Shown: piece after piece, positions 27,889-37,166 of the stretch
Numbering within the stretch: the stretch's first letter is position 1
Layout of the letters: each line of letters starts with the position of its first letter
Assembly: GCF_033304615.1 (NCBI RefSeq)
Contig: NZ_CP129118.1
Coordinates: 2,104,001-2,168,000 of the forward strand
Length of the DNA: 64,000 nucleotides
Direction: 5' to 3'
Origin: Sporosarcina oncorhynchi
GTDB lineage: Bacteria > Bacillota > Bacilli > Bacillales_A > Planococcaceae
Program-made: the position numbers and the translations under genes
Notes under the pieces: generated by a model
Told to the model about the DNA's origin: nothing
Seen by the model: the letters and a program-made list of their open reading frames with translations, nothing else
Database searches by the model: none

Positions 27889-28884
27889 TTATGGCCTCTT
27901 TTTCAAGAACTTCTTATAGATAGGTTGTAAAGCTTTTGGAGTCAGTTCAATATTGTTTTCATGTGCGTATTTTACGGCATGTCCGAGTGCAACTGTCATA
28001 CCACCTGCCACGCTTGCACCGACGACCATACCCGCACCGGGTACTACTTTAACAACTTGACGGAATATCGTTTTTCCAATATTCCCGACGATTGTTGCGA
28101 TGATCAGTTCTTTTGCATTGTCTTTAGATATTGGCTTTCCGTAGAGCGTGGACAATTTCAACATGAGGCTCACTTGAAGAGCAGTAAGCGGAACAAAATC
28201 GGAACCAGGGATTGGAACGGCTCCGATAGCCGCGGCAGAAGCACCTGCTCCTAAAATCCACCGTGTCGCGATTGCCGATTTATCGGCCATATTACTGGCC
28301 ATTAAGATGTCCTTTTTTTTTGACTCTAATATATCGAGGACTTCTTTTTGAAGCATTTGAATGTTTTGTCCCGTACGCGATGAGATGGGTGTGACTGGAT
28401 ATGCATAATTGGTATGGTCCTGGACATATTTCACAAGGCTCGGTATATCGTCTGCAGCATCGATTTTATTTAGAACAAGAATCATGTCTTTATTGACGCT
28501 TGCTATTTTCTTCAATGAAATCAATTCCGCTTCGGATAAAACTGTGCCTGCTGCATTTAAGAAGAAAAGAATTACGTCTGCCTCTTTGTAGAATTTCATT
28601 GTTTCCGCGGAATGCTCGCTGTAAATGTCGTCCAGGCCGGGAGTGTCTACGAAAATGATATTTTCTTTGTAGATGAATTTATTAATTGTTTGCGTTTCTC
28701 CAGGTTTTGCCCCGACTTCCGCGACGTCTGATCCCATCAAACGATTGATTGTCGAGGATTTACCTGCATTGACGTCTCCAATCATCGCTATTAGGATTTC
28801 GCTTTCCAATTGCTCATTTATTTCCGTAGATTTCTCATCGAATATCCGGTCAAACTCCTCGTCTGACATCCAATCTTTGTTCAT
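27889..28884 (-). CDS. GTPase with C-terminal DUF697-like membrane domain
   Basis: 331 residues. The Era/TrmE-like G domain has G1 GDVNAGKS (36-43), G3 DTPG and G4 NKID. The C-terminal part has two small hydrophobic helices (about 200-225 and 255-285) typical of YcjF/DUF697 proteins. It probably works at the membrane; its role is unknown. ATG at 28884 follows GAGGTGC; the longer frame from 28893 is less likely. Confidence 0.87.
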   Translation of the reverse strand: MNKDWMSDEEFDRIFDEKSTEINEQLESEILIAMIGDVNAGKSSTINRLMGSDVAEVGAKPGETQTINKFIYKENIIFVDTPGLDDIYSEHSAETMKFYKEADVILFFLNAAGTVLSEAELISLKKIASVNKDMILVLNKIDAADDIPSLVKYVQDHTNYAYPVTPISSRTGQNIQMLQKEVLDILESKKKDILMASNMADKSAIATRWILGAGASAAAIGAVPIPGSDFVPLTALQVSLMLKLSTLYGKPISKDNAKELIIATIVGNIGKTIFRQVVKVVPGAGMVVGASVAGGMTVALGHAVKYAHENNIELTPKALQPIYKKFLKKRP

Positions 28885-29047
28885 AAGTAGCACCTCTTTA
28901 CTGTTATGGTGAAATTCGCTTATCTTATATACGCTTTATTAGTGGAATAAGATTCAGTTAGTTAATCATTACCCTATAATCCGAATAGTTAAAGCTGTTG
29001 TTTTTAGAGATTTAGGGGGATGCTTAAAAAGTATTATTCTGTATAGG

Positions 29048-29477
29048 TTGACCGGATTTTCGAGATGTTGAGCGGTTTTGAAGCCATGTTGAGCGGATTT
29101 CCAAGATGTTGAGCGGTTTCGTGGCCATGTTGAGCGGATTTCCGAGATGTTGAGCGGTTTTGAAGCCAACTTGAGCGGATTTTCAAGATCTTGAGCGGTT
29201 TCGTGGCCATGTTGAGAGCATTTTCGAGATGTTGAGCGGTTTCGTGGCCAAGTTGAGCGGATTTCCAAGATGTTGAGCGGTTTCGTGGCCAAGTTGAGCG
29301 GATTTCCAAGATGTTGAGCGGTTCTGTGGCCAACTTGAGCGGATTTCCAAGATGTTGAGCGGTTCTGTGGCCAACTTGAGCGGATTTTCCAGATGTTGAG
29401 CGGTTTCGTAGCCATGTTGAGCGGATATTCCAGTTGTCGAGCGGTTCTGTGGCCAACTTGAGCGGATATTCGGGATT
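29048..29477. repeat. 21-unit tandem array of alternating 20- and 21-bp repeats (41-bp period)
   Basis: Every unit begins TTGAGCGG (variants TTGACCGG, TTGAGAGC, TCGAGCGG once each). Unit A (20 bp) continues roughly ATTTCCAAGATG; unit B (21 bp) continues roughly TTTCGTGGCCAAG. A and B alternate without exception: 11 A and 10 B units, exactly 430 bases with no insertion or deletion. The core thus recurs every 20.5 bp on average, about two DNA helical turns. The array causes several open frames on the minus strand, but 41 is not a multiple of 3, so they are not credible genes. Confidence 0.95.
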
Positions 29478-29555
29478 TTGCGAACTGACTACTTTACTGC
29501 AGCCAACAATAAAGATCCTTTCATTAAAAGGCACAATACTTGAATCTAAACCCAT

Positions 29556-29590
29556 ATAAAAAACCATATCTTTTTTGCTAGATATGGTTA
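29556..29590 (-). terminator. Terminator of the GNAT/hydrolase operon
   Basis: Minus strand: AACCATATCT, A-rich loop, GATATGGTT, then TTTTTATAT. Confidence 0.85.
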
Positions 29591-29617
29591 ATTGCTAAGG
29601 ATTCAATCATCAAATGC

Positions 29618-30346
29618 CTATAAGCTACTCTCTTCTACTTTTCTTATAAACAAATTAAGATGACTTGTGTAAACTTCTGGTTGTTCACTGTGCACTAAAT
29701 GTCCTGCAAATGGCACAATTGCAACATGTATTTGTTCATTTTGAATAGGGTATTGGATAGCGCCTACTACTTCATGCTTCTTTTCTTCTCCAACAATAAA
29801 GAGTGTTGGGCAACTCAAAGTCGAGACATCCCGCGTTTCATTGAAAGGATACCAGTCTTCCACCATCGATTGCTTCAGAAACTCTCGCCAATCAGATTCG
29901 TGAATGGAGTCAAAATAAATTCCTGCTTCTTTATTCTCCAATACAGCTTTTTGCATGCGGACATCCAGTTGTCTCATCTCTTCCCAATTGCTTGGTTTCT
30001 CAGGAGTAATTCCTGATAGCGTTAAACTAATGAGACGATCCGGGAACATTTTTGCAAATCGTAATCCGACTAATCCTCCAAGTGAACAGCCGACTATATG
30101 AGCTTTTCCCAATCCTAAATCATTCATCGTTTCCCACACATCAATAGCCGCTTCATCGAAATATTTGTGAATATCCAGCTGATCCACACGCGATTTACCA
30201 TGCCCTCTTAAATCTACAACGACGATTTTATACTGTCCTTTGAAGTAATTCTGTTGAAAACTAAAATCAGTTTCGCCAGTTTGAAGTCCAGTATGTAAGA
30301 ATATAATGGGACTACCCTCTCCTAGAACCTTCGAATGAAGAATCAT
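29618..30346 (-). CDS. Alpha/beta hydrolase
   Basis: 242 residues. The nucleophile is in GCSLGGLVG (Ser near 89), the acid residue region is SCPTLFIVGEEKKHE, and the catalytic His is in FAGHLVHSE. VVDLRGHGKS near 45 is typical for the RsbQ/esterase-like group. It overlaps the GNAT stop by 4 bases and is second in a two-gene operon. The substrate is unknown. Confidence 0.88.
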   Translation of the reverse strand: MILHSKVLGEGSPIIFLHTGLQTGETDFSFQQNYFKGQYKIVVVDLRGHGKSRVDQLDIHKYFDEAAIDVWETMNDLGLGKAHIVGCSLGGLVGLRFAKMFPDRLISLTLSGITPEKPSNWEEMRQLDVRMQKAVLENKEAGIYFDSIHESDWREFLKQSMVEDWYPFNETRDVSTLSCPTLFIVGEEKKHEVVGAIQYPIQNEQIHVAIVPFAGHLVHSEQPEVYTSHLNLFIRKVEESSL

Positions 30347-30864
30347 TTTATTGTCCCCGCGTTCATAAGCAACTTCAAATCATCCCAATGATACGCAACT
30401 TCTTTAAATTGTTCTCCCGCTATATCAATCATTGTTTCATCAATCCTTTTTCCGCCCAATGACTCATAGAACTTCTTAGATGGATTCTGGTCAAGTACCC
30501 AAACTAGTAATGAACTAAAGTTAAGTCTTTTCATCTCTTCTGCTAGTTTTCGGACTAATTGTTTTCCGACTCCCTGGCCTTGTACGGATTGAAGAAGGTA
30601 GATTGCATAGAGTTCTGCATCCGCATCGTAGTTTCCTGTGCGCTCTTTGCCGCCCGTTGCAAAACCGACAATTTGGCCGTTCTCTTCAGCAACGTATAAG
30701 GCGCTCTTGCCGATCCCGCGTCTCCAATTTTCTGCTCGTTGCTCATAGGATAACGTTCTTAAATAGTCATTCGATACAATCCCTTTATAAGTTGTCCGCC
30801 AACTATCGACATGAACGCGTGCAATTCCATCTTCATCGCCCATAATCGCTTCTCTAATAATCAT
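30343..30864 (-). CDS. GNAT N-acetyltransferase
   Basis: 173 residues. The GNAT core is ALYVAEENGQIVGFATGG, then the acetyl-CoA loop SVQGQGVGKQLV and NPSKKFYESLGGKRID. The ATG at 30864 has GGGGG just upstream; an in-frame GTG 15 bases further out is less likely. It is first in the operon with the hydrolase. The acceptor substrate is unknown. Confidence 0.9.
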   Translation of the reverse strand: MIIREAIMGDEDGIARVHVDSWRTTYKGIVSNDYLRTLSYEQRAENWRRGIGKSALYVAEENGQIVGFATGGKERTGNYDADAELYAIYLLQSVQGQGVGKQLVRKLAEEMKRLNFSSLLVWVLDQNPSKKFYESLGGKRIDETMIDIAGEQFKEVAYHWDDLKLLMNAGTIK

Positions 30865-30949
30865 CGTATTCCCCCTCACTCGTATGCGCTAAGTACTTAT
30901 CAGTTTACTATATACGTTGAAAGAATGAAAATGCCTACGTGTAACCCCA

Positions 30950-30989
30950 AAAAGAAAGCCGCTACATCGAAACTTCCGATGTAACGGTT
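30950..30989 (-). terminator. Terminator of the prkA-yhbH-spoVR operon
   Basis: GTTACATCGG/CCGATGTAAC-like stem (GCCGCTACATCG with CGATGTAACGGT) and TTTCTTTTT on the minus strand. Confidence 0.8.
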
Positions 30990-30999
30990 CGAGAATCGC

Positions 31000-32406
31000 T
31001 TATGCAAATCGCTTATGCACTTTTTTCCCATCATACGAAAATACGACGAGTTTTTTATCGACGTATGTCTCTAAGTGGACGATCCGCCCCCATAGTTGAT
31101 GAACATAGGGCAATACACTTTCCAAATAAGGCACATCAAGCTCTGTCTCTTCAAACTTATGGACTAAGTACAGTTCGCCATTGCGAATATAGTCCCCGTC
31201 TTCCACAACAATATAAGGGAAGCCCCCGTTTACACGTTGTGCAATGAGTTGATTTTGCACGCTGCGGAATTCTTTATCCGAAACTTTATATTGACTGCCT
31301 TTTTTTTCAAACACATACAAATCTTCTTTTTGTACCAGTTCTTTCGTTAAGTAGTTTCTAACGAAAGATATATCAGAATCCATTTCTCTCACCTCAAACA
31401 TTTTTTTCCTGCCCGAACCAGGCATTGCTCCGAACCGTTTCATCTCGTCTGTCGGATGATCATATCGCAGCTCAATATCTTCAAAAATTTTCAGTCCAAG
31501 ATAATAGGGATTGATGGATGTTTTCGATGGTTGAATAACATTTGCATTCAATGTTGCGAATTCTATCGTTTCACTCGTTGTGAGGTCCAATTCCCTCATA
31601 ATTCGTTGATGCCAATACGTTGCCCATCCTTCGTTCATGATTTTCGTTTCCATCTGTGGCCAAAAATAGAGCATTTCCTCACGAATCATCGTTAGAATAT
31701 CGCGTTGCCATTCTTCTAATTCCCGGCTATGTTCCAAGATGAAAAGAAGTAAATCTTTTTCAGGCTTGGCCGGAACTTTTTTCCGTTTTGTTTCATGCGT
31801 AGTAGATTCGATTTTCTTATGATCCAATTCCCATAGATCATCATAGGCTGTTTTTCTCATAATCGGTTTTGTATCTTCAGGTTCTACTTCCTCATTTCCA
31901 TAGCGCCATCTGACGAGCGAAGGGTCGATATGTTCCTGTATGGCAAGCACGGCATCCAAAAAGTGTTCGACTTCGTCTTTTCCATAAATCATTTCATAGT
32001 TCGCTATACGTTCGGCTGTAGCTGTCATGCTTTCAACCATATCCCCACGCGTGTTGGCAAATCGCGCATTGTTTTTGAAGAAATCACAGTGCGCAAGTAC
32101 ATGGGCTACGATTAGTTTATTTTGTATGAGACTATTACTTTCCAGCAGAAATGCGTAACACGGATTGGAATTAATGACGAGTTCATATATCTGGCTTAAA
32201 CCTAAATCATATTGCAGTTTCATCTTATGGAACTGTTTTCCGAAACTCCAATGGCTGAACCTTGTCGGCATACCGTAGGCGCCAAATGTATAAATAATAT
32301 GTGCAGGACAAATTTCATAACGCATCGGATAAAAATCTAATCCGAATCCTTTGGCGATTTCCGTAATTTCGGCAACGGCCTTCTGAAGGTCCTTATGTTG
32401 CGTCAT
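31000..32406 (-). CDS. spoVR: SpoVR-family sporulation protein
   Basis: 468 residues, the full SpoVR length. The N-terminal [20 protein letters not shown] and the [15 protein letters not shown] motif are conserved. SpoVR is needed for proper spore cortex formation in B. subtilis; E. coli YcgB is the homologue in the yeaGH-ycgB set. The start overlaps the yhbH stop by 4 bases, so the two are co-translated. Confidence 0.95.
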   Translation of the reverse strand: MTQHKDLQKAVAEITEIAKGFGLDFYPMRYEICPAHIIYTFGAYGMPTRFSHWSFGKQFHKMKLQYDLGLSQIYELVINSNPCYAFLLESNSLIQNKLIVAHVLAHCDFFKNNARFANTRGDMVESMTATAERIANYEMIYGKDEVEHFLDAVLAIQEHIDPSLVRWRYGNEEVEPEDTKPIMRKTAYDDLWELDHKKIESTTHETKRKKVPAKPEKDLLLFILEHSRELEEWQRDILTMIREEMLYFWPQMETKIMNEGWATYWHQRIMRELDLTTSETIEFATLNANVIQPSKTSINPYYLGLKIFEDIELRYDHPTDEMKRFGAMPGSGRKKMFEVREMDSDISFVRNYLTKELVQKEDLYVFEKKGSQYKVSDKEFRSVQNQLIAQRVNGGFPYIVVEDGDYIRNGELYLVHKFEETELDVPYLESVLPYVHQLWGRIVHLETYVDKKLVVFSYDGKKVHKRFA

Positions 32407-33560
32407 CGGGATTCCTCCAAGCTTTTATAGAAAAACTTTTTCAAGGCGTGGTAAACATCTGCATTCTCTTTCAGGACATAATGGCGGAATTTTGGATCCT
32501 CAATTTTAGAATACGTTGTCATTAAAGTCGAATATCTGCTATGTGCATTCACTTCCCCATAGCCGAACATATTACAGACTTCCATTAACTGTTCAACTAA
32601 CAACACGCATTTGGCATTATCAGACGACATATTCTCTCCATCTGAAAAATGGAAAGGATATATATTATAGCGTGAAGGATTATATTTTTTATGAATCAAT
32701 TCAAGCGCCTTTTCATAAGCTGTCGAGCATATTGTCCCGCCACTTTCACCTTTAGAAAAGAAATCCTCTTCCGATACAACTTTTGCAAGTGTGTGATGGG
32801 CAATAAATTCAATATCGACTTTCTCATACTTCGTCCTCAAGAATTTCACCATCCAAAAATAAAAGCTTCTAGCCATATACTTTTCAAAATTCCCCATTGA
32901 TGCACTTGTATCCATCATCATAAGAACGACGGCACTCGATTGTGGCTTAACGATTGGATCCCATGTTTTAAATCGCAAATCATCATTATAGATTGGCATG
33001 ATACCCGTTTTGCCTTCCATCGAATTACGCTTAAATGCCGCGATGATCGTCCTTTTTTTATCAATATTCCCGATGAGGCCTTTTTTCCGGATATCATTGA
33101 ATGCGATATCTTCTTCTGTAATTTCGGCTTGTTCCCGCTGTTCCAGATTAGGCAATTCCAATTCCTTGAAAAGCGTCTCTTCGATTTCCGCAATCGATAC
33201 TTCTGCCTCATAATAGTCGCTGCCTGCCTGATCACCAGCCTGTTTGCCTTTGCCAGCGTCTTTACTACCATCGTTCGCTACCACATCACCGACTTGGCTT
33301 TTCCCTTTGCCTTGCCCGACGTGTTTAGATTTATCATGATTATAACGAATCTTATATTCATCAAGTGATCGTATCGGAATTTTAATGATATCCTTGCCGT
33401 CGGACATGACAATACTTTCCTCACTAATCAGTTCAGGTAAATTATTTTCTATCGCTTTTTTGACTTTATCCACATGTCGTTTCTGATCCTGATATCCTTT
33501 TCGATGCAACGTCCAGTTTTCCTGGGAAACGATAAAAGATTCACCTGTTTCATCTGTCAT
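32403..33560 (-). CDS. yhbH: YhbH/YeaH-family protein (DUF444)
   Basis: 385 residues. A low-complexity Gly/Lys stretch lies around 85-120. The VWA-like fold has [20 protein letters not shown] with the DxSxS metal site, and the Gly-rich GESGGTICS loop follows. In B. subtilis yhbH is an early sporulation gene; the E. coli YeaH-YeaG pair works in stress survival. It sits between prkA and spoVR in the conserved order. Confidence 0.94.
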   Translation of the reverse strand: MTDETGESFIVSQENWTLHRKGYQDQKRHVDKVKKAIENNLPELISEESIVMSDGKDIIKIPIRSLDEYKIRYNHDKSKHVGQGKGKSQVGDVVANDGSKDAGKGKQAGDQAGSDYYEAEVSIAEIEETLFKELELPNLEQREQAEITEEDIAFNDIRKKGLIGNIDKKRTIIAAFKRNSMEGKTGIMPIYNDDLRFKTWDPIVKPQSSAVVLMMMDTSASMGNFEKYMARSFYFWMVKFLRTKYEKVDIEFIAHHTLAKVVSEEDFFSKGESGGTICSTAYEKALELIHKKYNPSRYNIYPFHFSDGENMSSDNAKCVLLVEQLMEVCNMFGYGEVNAHSRYSTLMTTYSKIEDPKFRHYVLKENADVYHALKKFFYKSLEESR

Positions 33561-33626
33561 TTCTAGTCACCTACCCCAGTCCACTCATTTTTTTAGTATA
33601 TGCAACGACTGGCGGGTTATTGAAAT

Positions 33627-35522
33627 TCATCGGTTCAACAGACTTCCTACATAACGTAATAAATCGTTTGCGGAAACCGAATTATAGCCATGCTCATCTA
33701 TAAGCCTCACAACGACTTCATTAATTTTTTTCAAATGGGTTTCATCTGGTGTACTAGTAGAAGTCGTGATTTTAACAACATCTTTCAAATCGGCGAATAG
33801 TTTTTTCTGTATTGCTTCGCGCAGTCGTTCATGTGATTGATAGTCGAACCGTTTGCCCTTTCTTGCATAAGCAGAAATTCGAATAAGAATTTCTTCGCGG
33901 AATGCACGTTTCGCATTTTCAGAAATGCCAATTTGTTCTTCGATTGAGCGCATCAACTTCTCATCAGGACTCATTTCCTCACCAGTAAGCGGATCTTTCA
34001 TTTTATGTTTGTTGCAATAAGCTTCAACATTATCCAAGTAATTGTCCATCAGCGTTTTTGCAGACTCTTCATAGGAATAGACAAATGCTTTTTGGACTTC
34101 CTTTTTGGCGATGTCATCATATTCCTTTCTTGCAATGGAAATGTAATTCAAATACTCTTCCTTGTCATCTTTTGATATGGAGGCATGTTGATCGAGCCCT
34201 TCTTTTAACGAACGTAAAACATCCAACGCATTAATTGCATTCACTTCTTTTCGAATCATAGCCGAGGAAATCCGATTGATGACATAACGTGGATCGATGC
34301 CATCCATACCTTCTGTCTGAAATTCTTTCTTCAATTCTTCCAAATCTGCCGAGTTAAAACCTTCAACATTCTCCCCATCATACAGGCGCATTTTCTTTAA
34401 AACATCGATACCTTGTTTTTTTGATACTTTCAATCTTGTCAGGACAGAAAAGATTGCTGCGACGCGAAGGGCGTGAGGAGCTATATGCACATGCGACAAA
34501 TCACTTTCACGAATCATCTTTTCATAGATTTTCTCTTCTTGGCTCACTTTCAAATTATACGGAATCGGCATAACGATAATTCTTGAATGCAATGCTTCGT
34601 TCTTTTTATTAGATATGAATGATCGATATTCCGTTTCGTTCGTATGCGCTACAATCAGTTCATCCGCACTGATTAACGCAAAACGCCCTGCTTTGAAGTT
34701 CCCTTCCTGTGTTAAGGAGAGGAGATGCCATAAAAACTTTTCATCGAGCTTCAACATTTCCTGGAATTCCATCATTCCTCGATTTGCCTTATTCAATTCT
34801 CCGTCAAATCGATAGGCACGCGGGTCGGATTCAGAGCCATATTGAGCGATTGTGGAAAAATCAATGCTCCCTGTCAAATCGGCAATATCTTGTGATTTCG
34901 GATCTGAAGGAGTGAAAGTTCCAATTCCTACACGTTTGTCTTCTGAGAAAAACATTCTTTCTATTAATACATCTTCGATTCGGCCGTCATATTCTGTTTC
35001 AAGCCGCATCGTGTTTAAAGGTGATAGACTCCCTTCGATCCGAATCCCAAACTCCTCGAAAAAGTCATCTCGTAAATACTCAGGGATTAAGTGCAATGGG
35101 TCTTCATGCATCGGACAGCCTTTAATCGAATAGACAGCGCCTTTGTCAGTCTTCGCATATTGCTCGAGTCCACGTTTCAACAACGTGACAATCGTCGACT
35201 TACCGCCGCTGACAGGGCCCATTAATAACAAAATTCTTTTTCGGACATCTAATCGCTTTGCTGCAGGATGAAAATATTCATTCACTAGGCGTTCTATTGT
35301 ATCTTCGAGACCATATATTTCCTTTTCGAAGAAATGATAAATGGTGTTGTCATTTTTCTTTGTTTCACCGTGACTTTTAATCATTTCGTAAACTCGTGAG
35401 TGAGCAGTTTGTGCAACCTCTTTACGTTCACGAAGAATCTCCAAATACTGTGCAAAAGTGCCTTCCCATTTCAATTTGTTCTCTTCATCTCGATACTGTT
35501 CAACCTTCTGTAAGATATCCAT
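33627..35522 (-). CDS. prkA: PrkA protein (AAA-fold, kinase/protease-like), sporulation
   Basis: 631 residues. PrkA AAA core with Walker A-like GPVSGGKST near 101-109; the C-terminal half is the PrkA kinase-like domain. It is described in B. subtilis as a Ser protein kinase and more recently as an AAA+ protease acting in sporulation; both readings exist. ATG follows GGAGG with 7 bases. It is first in the prkA-yhbH-spoVR operon and has a sigma-E-like promoter. Confidence 0.95.
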   Translation of the reverse strand: MDILQKVEQYRDEENKLKWEGTFAQYLEILRERKEVAQTAHSRVYEMIKSHGETKKNDNTIYHFFEKEIYGLEDTIERLVNEYFHPAAKRLDVRKRILLLMGPVSGGKSTIVTLLKRGLEQYAKTDKGAVYSIKGCPMHEDPLHLIPEYLRDDFFEEFGIRIEGSLSPLNTMRLETEYDGRIEDVLIERMFFSEDKRVGIGTFTPSDPKSQDIADLTGSIDFSTIAQYGSESDPRAYRFDGELNKANRGMMEFQEMLKLDEKFLWHLLSLTQEGNFKAGRFALISADELIVAHTNETEYRSFISNKKNEALHSRIIVMPIPYNLKVSQEEKIYEKMIRESDLSHVHIAPHALRVAAIFSVLTRLKVSKKQGIDVLKKMRLYDGENVEGFNSADLEELKKEFQTEGMDGIDPRYVINRISSAMIRKEVNAINALDVLRSLKEGLDQHASISKDDKEEYLNYISIARKEYDDIAKKEVQKAFVYSYEESAKTLMDNYLDNVEAYCNKHKMKDPLTGEEMSPDEKLMRSIEEQIGISENAKRAFREEILIRISAYARKGKRFDYQSHERLREAIQKKLFADLKDVVKITTSTSTPDETHLKKINEVVVRLIDEHGYNSVSANDLLRYVGSLLNR

Positions 35523-35556
35523 TCATGTCCCTCCATTCAGGAGCTTGGTTTGAATT

Positions 35557-35585
35557 AGTGTATGCATGAATGCTCAGTAAAATGA
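35557..35585 (-). promoter_or_regulatory. Sigma-E-like promoter of prkA
   Basis: Minus strand: TCATTTT (35579-35585), 14-base spacer, CATACACT (35557-35564). The mother-cell sigma-E consensus is close to TCATATT and CATACAAT with this spacing, so one mismatch in each element. It lies 35 bases before the prkA ATG. Confidence 0.7.
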
Positions 35586-35590
35586 AGCAA

Positions 35591-35632
35591 ATAAAACAAG
35601 CTGGGAAACGAATAGACTCGTTTCCCAGCTTG
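35591..35632 (-). terminator. Terminator of the DUF1801 gene
   Basis: CAAGCTGGGAAACGA/CGTTTCCCAGCTTG long perfect stem followed by TTTTATTT on the minus strand. Confidence 0.92.
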
Positions 35633-35634
35633 CA

Positions 35635-36057
35635 TTAGATTTCTGGATAGGTTCTTTTAAGAAAATCGATTGATTGGTGAATTAATTGTTTTAGTACTTC
35701 TCTATCGATATCATCGACCTTGTTAATATATACACAAGCTTTTCCCGATGTATGCTTTCCAAATTTCTTCAAAGTTTCCTCTCTATCAGTATCTCCAGGT
35801 GCAAAGTATAAACTGATTTTTGCTTTTCTTGGCGAAAATCCAACGAGTGGAGCATCTCCCTCATGACCCGATTTATATATATAGTGATATGAGCCGAATC
35901 CAATAATGCTAGGACCCCACATTTTCGCTTCATGACCAGTAACCTCTGTAAATATATCCAGTAGTTTATAGGCATCCTCACGCTTCTTCGGGCTATCAAC
36001 TGATTCGATGAAGTCTTTCACACTTTGATCTGTCTCTTTTGTTTTTTGCACGTACAT
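35635..36057 (-). CDS. DUF1801 (YdhG-like) protein
   Basis: 140 residues. MWGPSIIGFGSYHYIYKSG and VGFSPRKAKISLYFAPGD are the DUF1801 core, a small YdhG/YjbR-like fold with no firm biochemical function. It is monocistronic, ending at a strong terminator that also separates it from prkA. Confidence 0.88.
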   Translation of the reverse strand: MYVQKTKETDQSVKDFIESVDSPKKREDAYKLLDIFTEVTGHEAKMWGPSIIGFGSYHYIYKSGHEGDAPLVGFSPRKAKISLYFAPGDTDREETLKKFGKHTSGKACVYINKVDDIDREVLKQLIHQSIDFLKRTYPEI

Positions 36058-36278
36058 TAACTTCCCCCCTTTCTAGTGACTGAATAATTGTTTCACTTGA
36101 AAACTTCGTGTATTTATTATAATCTTAATAGCTACGAAAACTATATTGCGAATTTTTCGAACGCAACTCGCATGACCACTTTTATTTTTTAAGAATGAAC
36201 TATTACTACTATTTTATCTCTTTCCTTGAACCTTGTCCTTAGTAATATCCCTTTTTTATTTTCATCATTTAAATTGTA

Positions 36279-36306
36279 TTGACTCACCATTTTTTTACTT
36301 TATAAT
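36279..36306 (+). promoter_or_regulatory. Sigma-A promoter of the polyamine operon
   Basis: TTGACT (36279-36284), 16-base spacer, TATAAT (36301-36306), about 38 bases before the speD start codon. It is strong by consensus. Confidence 0.8.
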
Positions 36307-36343
36307 TAGATTGATTTTAACAAATTAAGGAGTGATAGTCGGG

Positions 36344-37156
36344 TTGGAAAATAAGCTGAAGTTGTACGGCTTTAACAACCTCACCAAAACACTTAGCTTC
36401 AACATCTATGATGTGAGCTATGCAAAAAGTGAGCGGGAACAAAAAGATTACATTGCCTATGTCGACGAGCAGTACAATTCTGAACGTTTGACAAATATTC
36501 TTTACGACGTAACCGAAATTATCGGTGCGACCGTTTTGAATGTGAGTAAACAAGACTACGATCCTCAAGGTGCCAGCGTGACAATCCTCATCACAGAGGA
36601 ATCACTGCCAGTCGCATTGATCGATGAATCTTGTAATCTTGGGGCAATCGATATTTTAAAGACCCGGGATTCGGTTGTTAGTCATTTAGACAAAAGCCAT
36701 GTTACCGTCCATACGTACCCTGAGTACCATCCGGATAACTCGATCGCCACATTCCGTGTCGATATCGAAGTGTCCACTTGTGGAGAGATTTCTCCATTGA
36801 ATGCACTCGACTATCTAATTGGGAGCTTCGATTCGGATATCATTACGACTGATTACCGAGTCCGTGGGTTCACACGGGATGACCGAGGGAAGAAGTTATT
36901 CATGGACCATAAGATGACTTCAATCCAAGACTATATAGACAGTGAAACGTTGCAGAAGTATGATGCTATCGATGTCAATGTCTATCAGTCGAATATCTTT
37001 CATACAAAACTGCTTGTAAAGGACATCAATCTTCAAAACTACTTGTTCAATACGGATGTTTATGAAATACCGCCGAAAGAACGGCTGTATATTACAAACA
37101 ATTTACGTAAAGAGATGATTGAAATTTTCAGCGGTTCTAATATATATGAAGAGTGA
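36344..37156 (+). CDS. speD: S-adenosylmethionine decarboxylase proenzyme (E. coli SpeD type)
   Basis: 270 residues. Self-cleaving enzyme giving a pyruvoyl cofactor; it makes decarboxylated AdoMet for aminopropyl transfer. It matches the long E. coli-type SpeD, not the short B. subtilis SpeH: KLHGFNNLTK-like start, cleavage site LDKSH (Ser118 becomes pyruvoyl) and essential Cys146 in EVSTCG. The TTG at 36344 is 11 bases after AAGGAG; the GTG at 36332 abuts the ribosome site. It is first in the polyamine operon, 10 bases before the next gene. Confidence 0.94.
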   Translation: MENKLKLYGFNNLTKTLSFNIYDVSYAKSEREQKDYIAYVDEQYNSERLTNILYDVTEIIGATVLNVSKQDYDPQGASVTILITEESLPVALIDESCNLGAIDILKTRDSVVSHLDKSHVTVHTYPEYHPDNSIATFRVDIEVSTCGEISPLNALDYLIGSFDSDIITTDYRVRGFTRDDRGKKLFMDHKMTSIQDYIDSETLQKYDAIDVNVYQSNIFHTKLLVKDINLQNYLFNTDVYEIPPKERLYITNNLRKEMIEIFSGSNIYEE

Positions 37157-37166
37157 GAGGAAAGTG

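Noticed and set aside
28969-29567. Open frames of 148, 177 and 63 codons over the repeat array
   Set aside because: All three arise because the 41-bp repeat has no stop on the minus strand; 41 is not a multiple of 3, so the encoded peptide is a frame-rotating repeat with no ribosome site and several frames are open at once.
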